Origin: Actinomycetes bacterium
GTDB lineage: Bacteria > Actinomycetota > Acidimicrobiia > Acidimicrobiales > RAAP-2
DNA: 15,429 bases
Direction of reading: 5' to 3'
Assembly (NCBI GenBank): GCA_021800645.1
Contig: JAJYYT010000012.1
Span: 1-15,429 of the forward strand
The notes beneath the pieces are model-generated. The model was not told where the DNA came from, ran no database searches, and was given only the letters and a program-made list of their open reading frames with translations. How positions within the stretch are numbered: position 1 is the stretch's first letter; every line of letters begins with the position of its first letter. This document shows, piece after piece, positions 6,574 to 13,728 of the stretch. The position numbers and the translations under genes were made by a program.

Positions 6574-8738
6574 ACGACGCCCGCCGCCGGTCGGGACTCG
6601 GCGACCGCCACGAAGCACGCGGCGTGCTGGCCGGGCGCCACCTCTTCGAGCACCGGCGTCTCGCGGCGGCACCGCTCGATGACGTACGGGCAGCGGGGAG
6701 CGAACCGGCACCCCGGCACGGGGTCGACCACCTTCGGCGGCTCGCCGGCGTCGGCGATGTCGGCGGCCGCGGCCGAAGGTGCGCTCGGGTCCGGCGCCGC
6801 GGAGAGGAGCAACTTCGTGTAAGGGTGCTGGGGGGAGGAGAGCACCTGCTCGGTCGGCCCCTCCTCCACGATGTGGCCCGCGTACATGACGAGGACCCGG
6901 TCCGCGACGTAGCGCGCCGACGCGAGGTCGTGGGTGACGTAGAGGACCGAGACTCCCTCGTCCTGGCGGAGCCGGGACATCACGTTCAAGAGGCCGATGC
7001 GGATCGAGACGTCGAGCATCGAGACGGGCTCGTCCGCGAGGATCAGCTTTGGGCGCAGCGCAAGCGCTTGTGCAAATCCGATGCGCTGGCGCTGGCCGCC
7101 GGACAGCTCGTAGGGGTACTTGGCGAGCACGGCGCCCGGCGGCGTGAGGCCCACGGCTTGAAGCACGCGGCGTGCCTCGTCGCGCCTGGCGCCCCGGTCG
7201 AGGTCGGGCCGGTGCAGCTTCATGGCGCGCAGGATCCCGTGCCCGACGCGGTAGGCGGGGTTGATCGAGCTGTACGGGTCCTGGAACACCATCGGGACGT
7301 TGCCGCGATAAGCCAGGCGGTCCTTGCGGCTGCGCTGCTTGGAGAGGGGCCGCCCGGCGAACCGGATCTCGCCGGCAGTCGGGCGATAGACGAGCGCGAG
7401 GAGGCGGACGACCGTGCTCTTGCCGCTCCCGCTCTCACCGACGAGCGCCACGATCTCGCGCTCGCCGATGCGGAAGGAGACGTCGTCCACAGCGTGGAGG
7501 AAGCTCCTCGAGAGGATCCCGCCCATCTTGAAGTGCATCGACAGTGCCTCGACCTCGAGGAGCGGCGCCGCGATCTCCACCGGCGGGACCGTCTTCTGGC
7601 GGCGCGCGGGGCCGGCGAGGGTCACGGTTTCGGCCGCCTGCACGGTCTCGGCACCCGGCGCGGCGTCGCGCACCTGCACGGTCTCGGTGACGCGCTCGGG
7701 GGTGGTCCGCGCCCCCGACGCGATGGCCGAGCGCGCCGGCCCGCTCGGGCTGGGCGGCTCGACCCACGCGGGGTGGGGGTCGTAGCGGAGGCAGCGGACC
7801 AGCACGTCGTCCGCGGGGTAGAGCGCCGGTGCGACGTGCGCGCACGCGTCGAACGCGACCGTGCAGCGTGGGGCGAACCGGCATCCGGGGAATGGACTGG
7901 CCAGGTCGGGAGGAGACCCCGGGATGCCCGTCAAGGGGACCTTCGGGCCGCGGATCGACGGGAACGCCTCGAGCAGGCCGCGCGAGTAGGGATGCCGCGG
8001 GGAGGTGAAGACCTCGGAGGTGCGCCCGAGCTCCGCGACCTGTCCTGCGTACATCACCATGAGCCTGTCCGAGTACTGTCGGATCAGGGAAACGTCGTGA
8101 GTGACGAAGATCACCGCGAACCCGAACCGCTCCTGGAGGTCCTTGATCTGGCGCATGAGCGCGCGCTGGGCCACGACGTCCAACGCGGACGTCGGCTCGT
8201 CCATCATGACGAGCTGCGGCGTGAAGAGGAGAGCCATGGCGATCATCGCACGCTGTCGCATGCCCCCCGAGAGCTGGTGCGGGTAGCTGTCCAGGTGGAC
8301 CGGGTCGATGGACACCAGTCGCAGCGCCTGGGCGGAGCGCTCGGCGATCTCCTCGTCGCTCATCGAGGAGTGCGCCCGGCAGGCGTCGCGCATCTGGGCT
8401 GCCACGGTCATGACGGGGTTGAGCGCGTTCATCGCGCTCTGCATGACGACCGAGAGCTCGCGCCAGCGGATGTGACGGAGCTGCTTGTCGGACATCTCGA
8501 CCATCTCCTCGCCGCGGAAGGTGACGCTTCCGGCGGTGACCCCGGCCGGCGGGCTGAGCAGTTGTGCGACCGCGAACAGGAGCGTCGACTTGCCGCAGCC
8601 GGACTCGCCGACGATGGCGAGGAACTCGCCAGAGGACACGTCGAGGTCGACGTCGTCGACTGCGACGACCGGGCTGTCCTCGGTCGCGTAGGCGACCGAG
8701 AGCTGCCGCACTGAAAGGAGGGGTCCCTCGAGGGTCAT
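6567..8738 (-). CDS. Fused double ATPase of an oligopeptide/oligosaccharide ABC transporter (DppD-DppF type)
   Basis: This 723-residue protein joins two complete nucleotide-binding domains, normally two separate genes in Opp/Dpp systems. The first has Walker A GESGCGKST (44-52), signature LSGGMRQR and Walker B LVMMDEPTSALD. The second has Walker A GESGSGKST (434-442), signature LSGGQRQR and Walker B LILADEPVSMLD. Each ends with the Opp/Dpp C-terminal cysteine motif (CRFAPRC and following Cys), known in some homologues to bind an iron-sulfur cluster. A linker of about 65 residues (318-383) is Pro/Ala-rich and contains repeated ETV units (ETVQ, AETVQAAETVT). The ATG at 8738 overlaps the upstream permease stop as ATGA, so translation is coupled. 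The protein powers import from the inner face of the membrane. It is the last gene of the operon. Confidence 0.93.
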   Translation of the reverse strand: MTLEGPLLSVRQLSVAYATEDSPVVAVDDVDLDVSSGEFLAIVGESGCGKSTLLFAVAQLLSPPAGVTAGSVTFRGEEMVEMSDKQLRHIRWRELSVVMQSAMNALNPVMTVAAQMRDACRAHSSMSDEEIAERSAQALRLVSIDPVHLDSYPHQLSGGMRQRAMIAMALLFTPQLVMMDEPTSALDVVAQRALMRQIKDLQERFGFAVIFVTHDVSLIRQYSDRLMVMYAGQVAELGRTSEVFTSPRHPYSRGLLEAFPSIRGPKVPLTGIPGSPPDLASPFPGCRFAPRCTVAFDACAHVAPALYPADDVLVRCLRYDPHPAWVEPPSPSGPARSAIASGARTTPERVTETVQVRDAAPGAETVQAAETVTLAGPARRQKTVPPVEIAAPLLEVEALSMHFKMGGILSRSFLHAVDDVSFRIGEREIVALVGESGSGKSTVVRLLALVYRPTAGEIRFAGRPLSKQRSRKDRLAYRGNVPMVFQDPYSSINPAYRVGHGILRAMKLHRPDLDRGARRDEARRVLQAVGLTPPGAVLAKYPYELSGGQRQRIGFAQALALRPKLILADEPVSMLDVSIRIGLLNVMSRLRQDEGVSVLYVTHDLASARYVADRVLVMYAGHIVEEGPTEQVLSSPQHPYTKLLLSAAPDPSAPSAAAADIADAGEPPKVVDPVPGCRFAPRCPYVIERCRRETPVLEEVAPGQHAACFVAVAESRPAAGVVR

Positions 8739-9742
8739 GGCAGGGATCGTGCCGCGTCCTTGCCCGGCGAGGGCACCGGGGCGGAGAACGGCACGCGTGA
8801 GAGCTTCTTCACGGGTCGGAGGGCCGGATTCGCGATCTCGTCGAAGGCGTAGTTCAAGAGGGCGAAGGCCGCCCCGAGGCCGGCGACGAACAGGCCGGGC
8901 ATGATCGCCCACAGCGGCATGCCCGCTTGCAGCGCTTCGCTGCTCTGCGCCCAGTAGAGCATCGTCCCCCAGCTGAGGGCGTTCGGGTCGCCGAGCCCGA
9001 TGAACTGCAGGCCGGCCGCCGCGAGCACGGCGTACGCGGCCGACCCGAGGAATGTCGCGACGATGAGCGAGGTGAGCGTCGGCGTGATCTCGCCCATGAT
9101 GATGAAGCTCGACCGCTCCCCGCGCACGCGGGCGGCTTCGAGGAAGTCCCGGTTGCGCAGCGACAACACCTGGGAGCGGAGTTGACGAGCGCCGAATGGC
9201 CAGCCCAGCAGGCCGAGCACGAGGATGATGTCGAGGGTCCCGACGTTGTTGAGGTACGCGGCGACCACGATGATGAGCGGGAATGTCGGGATCACGAGGA
9301 GGACGTCGGTGAGCAGCGAGAGCGCGCCGTCGGCGACGCCGCCGCTGTAGGCGGCGCTCACGCCCACGATCACCGAGAGGACCGTCGAGATGCCGCCTGC
9401 GGCGAAGGCGATGACAAGCGTCTGCCGGGCTCCCCAGACGAGCTGGGAGAGGACGTCTTGGCCCTGTGACGTCGTGCCGAGCCAGTGCGCGGCCGAGGGA
9501 CCGAGACCCGGGGCGAATGTCATCGCCGTCGGGCTGTAGGGCGCGATCAACCCCGGAATGGCAGCCAGCACCAGGAAGAAGAGGAGCAGGAGCGCTCCGG
9601 CGAAGGCCTTGCGGTTGTGGCGAAGCGCCCGCCAGAACTTGGCGCCCGGGACGCGGCGCCCCGGCTTGTCGGGGGGCTCCGCCTCTGCGGCAGCCGCCAC
9701 TGCGGGTGCCGGGAGCTCGACCGGGATCCGGGCGACCGTCAC
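8735..9742 (-). CDS. ABC transporter permease, DppC/OppC type
   Basis: This 335-residue membrane protein has a long N-terminal cytoplasmic tail (about 45 residues, Pro/Ala/Glu-rich), then FWRALRHNRKAFAGALLLL, the typical first helix of DppC-type permeases. HWLGTTSQGQDVLSQLVWGARQTL is the conserved family block after it. About six membrane helices follow, with the coupling (EAA) loop near FLEAARVRGERSSFIIMGEI and the IGLGDPNALSWGTML segment near the end. It pairs with the DppB-like permease to form the import channel. The GTG start at 9742 lies 9 bases after the upstream permease stop; the ribosome site there is weak. The stop overlaps the ATPase start by 4 bases. Confidence 0.92.
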   Translation of the reverse strand: MTVARIPVELPAPAVAAAAEAEPPDKPGRRVPGAKFWRALRHNRKAFAGALLLLFFLVLAAIPGLIAPYSPTAMTFAPGLGPSAAHWLGTTSQGQDVLSQLVWGARQTLVIAFAAGGISTVLSVIVGVSAAYSGGVADGALSLLTDVLLVIPTFPLIIVVAAYLNNVGTLDIILVLGLLGWPFGARQLRSQVLSLRNRDFLEAARVRGERSSFIIMGEITPTLTSLIVATFLGSAAYAVLAAAGLQFIGLGDPNALSWGTMLYWAQSSEALQAGMPLWAIMPGLFVAGLGAAFALLNYAFDEIANPALRPVKKLSRVPFSAPVPSPGKDAARSLP

Positions 9743-9751
9743 GCCCGACGC

Positions 9752-10744
9752 TCAGGCATGCTGGAGCTCCCGCGTCCTCGGGTCGATCAGGGCCGCCACG
9801 ATGTCGGCAAGGAGCACGCACGCGAGCACCGCGACGGTGATCAAGAGGAACAGGGCCTGCATGAGCGGGAAGTCGTGCGCGCTCACAGAGTTCAAGAGCA
9901 TGTAGCCGAGACCGGGGTAGTTGTACACCCACTCGACCAGGATCGCGCCCGACACGATGAAACCGAACGACATGGCGAACCCGGTCAGGTTGGGAAGGAT
10001 CGCGTTCTTGCCTGCGTAGCGCCACATCACCTGCCACGACTTGAGCCCCTTCGCGCGGGCCATCCGTACGTAATCTTCGGCGAGCACCGTGATGGTGTTG
10101 TTCCGCATCGTCAGGATCCAACCCCCGACCGAGGTGACGAGGATCGTGAGCGCGGGCAGGAGCGCATGGTCGAGGACATCCCCGATGTAGCCGAGCGTGA
10201 AGGAGGGCACCGCTCCGAGCGAGTAGGCGCCTTCGTTCGGGAAGACGGTCAGGGTCGTCGCGAACGCGTAGATCGCAAGAAGGGCAAGCACGAAGTACGG
10301 AAAGCTCGAAAGGATGACGAAGATCGGCGGCAGCGCGCTGTCCAGCAACGAGCCTCGCCTCCACGCGCTCACCAGGCCGATCAGGGTGCCGGCGACGAAG
10401 GCGATGATCGTGGTCGTCCCGAGAAGGCCGAGCGTCCAGGGGAGCGCGTCGAGCACCATGGTCCGCACCGGGGTGCCGAAGCTCGTCGTGATCGAGATCC
10501 CGAAGTTGAACGTCACCACGTGATGCCAGTACTCGACATACTGGGACCACAGACCCCCGCGTGTGCTGTGGGCGCCGAGCAGGACCGTGAGTGCCTTGAT
10601 CGCCCGAGGGTTCAGGTGGGGATGCTCGGACTCGAGGGCCTGGACGGGGCTGCCCGGCATCAGCCGCGGCACGAGGAAGTTGAAGCTCACCGCAGCCCAG
10701 ACCGTGACGACGAAGAAGAGGAGCCGTCGCAGCACGAACCTCAT
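9752..10744 (-). CDS. ABC transporter permease, DppB/OppB type
   Basis: The 330-residue product starts MRFVLRRLLFF, the classic first helix of DppB-type permeases, and continues with FLVPRLMPGSPV. The periplasm-facing loop before helix 2 is followed by the family block LPWTLGLLGTTTIIAFVAGTL and the coupling loop EDYVRMARAKGLKSWQVMW. C-terminal helices include GAILVEWVYNYPGLGYML. A strong ribosome site (GGAGAGGAGG) lies eight bases upstream of the ATG. A 61-base gap separates it from the solute-binding-protein gene, and I see no strong hairpin in that gap. It forms half of the channel of the importer encoded by this operon. Confidence 0.93.
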   Translation of the reverse strand: MRFVLRRLLFFVVTVWAAVSFNFLVPRLMPGSPVQALESEHPHLNPRAIKALTVLLGAHSTRGGLWSQYVEYWHHVVTFNFGISITTSFGTPVRTMVLDALPWTLGLLGTTTIIAFVAGTLIGLVSAWRRGSLLDSALPPIFVILSSFPYFVLALLAIYAFATTLTVFPNEGAYSLGAVPSFTLGYIGDVLDHALLPALTILVTSVGGWILTMRNNTITVLAEDYVRMARAKGLKSWQVMWRYAGKNAILPNLTGFAMSFGFIVSGAILVEWVYNYPGLGYMLLNSVSAHDFPLMQALFLLITVAVLACVLLADIVAALIDPRTRELQHA

Positions 10745-10805
10745 CTGCGCGGCCTCCTCTCCCTCGGTCTCATCGGTCGGGTCGTGCCATCTCGGATGCG
10801 GCGGC

Positions 10806-12494
10806 CTACTTGCAGCCAGCCTTGGGGTACAGGTGCAGCAGCACCACGGCCGCGTCGGGGGTGACGTACTGCGAGGGCTGCGCGTACGGGTCCTTCGGAG
10901 TGGGCCAGCCGCCGATGCACTGCGTGTCGTACTGGTACCAGTCCGGCTGCTCGGTCACTGGAATCGTCGGCACGTCTGTCAGCATCACCTTCTCGAGGTC
11001 GTCGACGATCTGGTGCTGCTTGGCGCTTGTCGTCGTGCTTGTGAACTCCTCGAAGAGCTTCTGGGTCTCCGGGCTCGCGTAGCGCTCGTAGTCGCCGTTC
11101 GCCGTCTTGCCGATCGGCGCGGTCGTCGCGTCGTTGAGCAGTGTCTCGAACTCGTAGTACGGACCCGGCCCCCCTGTGAACGCGTTCCACGCGAGCTGGT
11201 ACTTGCCCGTCTGGACTCGGGCGGTATAGGTCGTGTTCTCGTAATTGCGCGCGGTCACCTGGATGCCCACCTTCGCCAGCTCTGCGATCGCGACGTTCGC
11301 GGATGCCACCCAGTCGGAGTACGTCCCGTTGTTCACCATGGTGAACGAAAGTTTCTCATTGCCCTTGTGCATCACCCCTGTCGGGCCTTTCTTGAACCCT
11401 GCGTGCTGCAGGATCGCGAGCGCCTTCTTCGGGTCGTACGCGTACGCATTGCCGTACCGCTTGGCGAGGGAGCTGTCATACCATGTCTTGAAGGTCGGCA
11501 GGGGGACGCCCGTCTGGTTGGCCGGCAGCTCCTCGCCTCCTTCGCCGATCTTGGCTACCTTGGGCTTGTCGATGGCGTACGACATCGCGCGACGGACGGC
11601 CACGTTCGACAGGATCTTGTTCTTCAGGTTGATGAAGATGCTCACTGTGGAGACGGGCGGGCTCCACGCGTGGAAGTACTTCGGGTTCTTGTCGATGTAG
11701 GTCTTCTTGATCCCGGGAATGTACTGGGCGCCCCACTGGTCCTTGCCGCTCGCCAGGTCCTCGTTGGCCGGCGTGTTGGAGAGGTACGCGGGGAAGTTCA
11801 CCGTCTTGATCTTGGGGAGCCCTGCCTGCCAGTAATGGGGGTTCGCCTTGTACTCGACGTCGCTCCCGCTGCAGCTCTCGACGACGTAGGGACCGGTGCC
11901 GATCGGGTGGTTGTCGAGGAACGTTGTCGGGTTCTTCACCTTCGACCAAATGTACTCCGGCACGATCGGGGTCTTGGTGGCAATGCTGTAGAAGTACGGC
12001 ACCGCGACGTGCTTGAACTGGAAGACGACCTGATCTGTTCCCTGCTGGGTGACGCTCGACAGGACGGACCAGTCGGCGTTGCCGTCGAGGGCCGGGTGCC
12101 GCTTCATGAGATTGAAGGAGAAGACGACGTCTGCGGCGGTGAACGGCTTGCCCGAGGACCAGGTGACGCCCTTTCGTATCGTGAAAGTGAGCGTCTTGTT
12201 TGTGTTGCTCCATGTCCACTTGGTCGCGAGCCACGGCGTGATTGTCTGAGGACGGAGCGCGTCCTCGAACGCGAGCTCTTCGTAGATGTAGCCGAAGGAG
12301 AATGTGCCGTCTGTCGGGTTGTAGGGATTGAAGTGGCAGGGCCACGTCTCCCCGTACTCGTCGGCGATGTTGAGCGGTGTGGCCGTCGCGGAGATGCCCG
12401 CCCCGGCGGTCCCCCCCGAAGCGACGGTCCCCGCGCCTGCCGTCATGAGCAGCACTCCCAGAGCGCAGAGCACCCTCGTGCACGCGTGCCTCAT
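10806..12494 (-). CDS. Family-5 extracellular solute-binding protein of the ABC transporter
   Basis: The 562-residue protein is the size of DppA/OppA-type binding proteins. The N-terminus MRHACTRVLCALG... is a Sec signal peptide ending near an AGAG segment. No lipobox cysteine follows the hydrophobic core, which is unusual for an actinobacterial binding protein. Family-5 landmarks are LATKWTWSN, TFTIRKGVTWSSGKPFTA, GTGPYVV and VRRAMSYAIDK. Many Trp and Tyr residues (WPCHFNPYNP, HYWQAGLP, PDWYQYDT) could stack on sugars, and several family-5 proteins bind oligosaccharides rather than peptides; the neighbouring sugar enzymes favour this. Start support is excellent: AGGAGG six bases before the ATG. 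The gene begins 13 bases after the kinase stop, in the same operon. Confidence 0.92.
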   Translation of the reverse strand: MRHACTRVLCALGVLLMTAGAGTVASGGTAGAGISATATPLNIADEYGETWPCHFNPYNPTDGTFSFGYIYEELAFEDALRPQTITPWLATKWTWSNTNKTLTFTIRKGVTWSSGKPFTAADVVFSFNLMKRHPALDGNADWSVLSSVTQQGTDQVVFQFKHVAVPYFYSIATKTPIVPEYIWSKVKNPTTFLDNHPIGTGPYVVESCSGSDVEYKANPHYWQAGLPKIKTVNFPAYLSNTPANEDLASGKDQWGAQYIPGIKKTYIDKNPKYFHAWSPPVSTVSIFINLKNKILSNVAVRRAMSYAIDKPKVAKIGEGGEELPANQTGVPLPTFKTWYDSSLAKRYGNAYAYDPKKALAILQHAGFKKGPTGVMHKGNEKLSFTMVNNGTYSDWVASANVAIAELAKVGIQVTARNYENTTYTARVQTGKYQLAWNAFTGGPGPYYEFETLLNDATTAPIGKTANGDYERYASPETQKLFEEFTSTTTSAKQHQIVDDLEKVMLTDVPTIPVTEQPDWYQYDTQCIGGWPTPKDPYAQPSQYVTPDAAVVLLHLYPKAGCK

Positions 12495-12507
12495 CGGTGT
12501 CCTCCTG

Positions 12508-13545
12508 TCATCTGACAGTCTCCACTGTCTCCACTGTCGTCACTGTCGTCACTGTCGTCACTGTCGTCGTCCCAGCCGATACCGGCGCAGCCCTCGTGCC
12601 CACCTGCGCGGCGAGCCCGAGGCCGAGGTCGGCTGCGCCTCGCAGCGGCGCGTCGAACGGGTATGCGCCCAGGACCAGCTCCGGAGGGAACGGCACGTGC
12701 TCGTCGAGCGCGCGGCGCAAGGGCCCCTCGATGCGACCCCACGCCCGCACCATTCCCCCGCCTACCGCGATGCGCTGTGGGTCGATGGCGATCGCCAGGT
12801 TCACCAGGTGGAAGCTGAGCTCTTCGAGGAACCCGTCAAGGACCCGGGCTGCGCGTCCGTCGTCACCGGTGCCGGCCGTCGCGAACAGATCTGCCACTCT
12901 CGCGGCATCCGCGGCGGTGCGGCCGTCGCCGCCCGGACCGTTCTGCTCGCCTGCCAGTGCCCGCGCCATCCCCATGCCGCTGACGAGGTCCTCGAGGACC
13001 TCGGCGTCGTGGCCTGCTCCCGCTCTGCCGTCGGCGTGCTCGGGTGCCCGGTGGGCGCGAGGCGGTCGGCGTGGCAGCGCGTACCCCACCTCCCCGGCGG
13101 CGCCGTGCGCGCCGTGCAGCACAGTGCCGCCCGTCACGATGCCGACGGCGAACCCGGTCCCGAGGTTGACGTAGATGGCGGGATCGCACCCGGCGAGCGC
13201 CCCGTGGCGCAGCTCAGCCTGCGCCGCGAGCTTCACGTCGGTTGCTACGACTGCGGGCGCGCCGAAGGACGCCTCCAGCCTCCGGCGAAGCGGCAGCCTG
13301 TCCCACCCGCGGATGGCAGGCGAGAGCACGACGCCGTCCTCCCCAGGTATCCCGAAGGTGCACGCGCCCACGGCAAGGAGCCGTGCGTCGCCCACGAGGC
13401 GGCGACCCAGCTCGACGCCGAGCGCGAGGTTCGCGTCGGCGTCCAGCTGCGGTGTCGTGGAGACGAGGTCGCTGTCGATCCAGCGCCCTGAGGGGGTGCA
13501 GGTGCAGGCCGCGATCTTGGTCCCGCCGAAGTCGATGGCGAGCAC
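12508..13545 (-). CDS. ROK-family sugar kinase with a repeat-encoded C-terminal tail
   Basis: ROK kinases phosphorylate hexoses or amino sugars with ATP in the cytoplasm. From the GTG at 13545 the 345-residue protein opens MLAIDFGGTK, the phosphate-binding loop expected at the start of this fold. The catalytic Asp is in ATDVKLAAQAE (D103), and YVNLGTGFAVG (125-135) is the second phosphate motif. VDPQRIAVGGG-like AIDPQRIAVGGG marks the C-terminal lobe. The zinc motif (CxCGxxGCxE) is missing: GEVGYALPRR is followed by AGHDAEVLE with no cysteines. The last 19 residues are Thr/Val/Glu repeats encoded by a 9-bp tandem repeat. A GTG at 13659, in frame and close to the promoter, would add 38 low-complexity residues; I prefer 13545, which has GAGAGG upstream. 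First gene of the transporter operon. Confidence 0.88.
   Translation of the reverse strand: MLAIDFGGTKIAACTCTPSGRWIDSDLVSTTPQLDADANLALGVELGRRLVGDARLLAVGACTFGIPGEDGVVLSPAIRGWDRLPLRRRLEASFGAPAVVATDVKLAAQAELRHGALAGCDPAIYVNLGTGFAVGIVTGGTVLHGAHGAAGEVGYALPRRPPRAHRAPEHADGRAGAGHDAEVLEDLVSGMGMARALAGEQNGPGGDGRTAADAARVADLFATAGTGDDGRAARVLDGFLEELSFHLVNLAIAIDPQRIAVGGGMVRAWGRIEGPLRRALDEHVPFPPELVLGAYPFDAPLRGAADLGLGLAAQVGTRAAPVSAGTTTVTTVTTVTTVETVETVR
12516..12569. repeat. 9-bp tandem repeat, six copies, at the 3' end of the ROK kinase gene
   Basis: Six 9-bp units run end to end: CAGTCTCCA, CTGTCTCCA, three copies of CTGTCGTCA, and CTGTCGTCG. On the coding strand each gives Thr-Val plus Thr or Glu. The tract ends only 6 bases from the kinase stop and 10 bases from the Shine-Dalgarno of the binding-protein gene. 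Unit length keeps the frame, so copy number can vary without loss of the kinase. Confidence 0.92.
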
Positions 13546-13662
13546 CGTCCCTCTCGCGCCGCTCCCGCCCCCGTCGCCGTGTGCCTCAGTCGGTCCCAGC
13601 GCTTCCCCCCTCTCGGTGCTACGCGCGGCGGCCGGTGAAGCTCCACGCCCCCGCGTCACTCC

Positions 13663-13699
13663 AAATAGGAAACTATCTTGATCGTAGTGTCCGTGGCAA
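13663..13699 (-). promoter_or_regulatory. Promoter of the kinase/transporter operon with overlapping candidate ROK operator
   Basis: On the minus strand, TTGCCA (13699-13694, five of six matches to TTGACA) is followed after 16 bases by GATAGT (13677-13672, four of six matches to TATAAT). The inverted repeat AAATAG-GAAA-CTATCT (plus strand 13663-13678; five of six arm positions pair) covers the -10 box, an ideal repressor position. The stretch is A/T-rich in a GC-rich setting. A promoter for the divergent repressor is probably also here (TAGTGT at 13685-13690 fits TANNNT) but has no clear -35. Confidence 0.5.
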
Positions 13700-13728
13700 G
13701 CGGCGAGAGGCGTGCCAAGCTCCGAGCG

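Noticed and set aside
6624..8714. 696-codon plus-strand frame
   Set aside because: It mirrors the fused ATPase gene on the opposite strand; only the minus strand has Walker and signature motifs.
8739..10550. Continuation of the ATPase frame upstream to 10550
   Set aside because: The upstream part is out-of-frame translation of the two permease genes; the ATG at 8738 overlaps the permease stop and begins the first ATPase domain.
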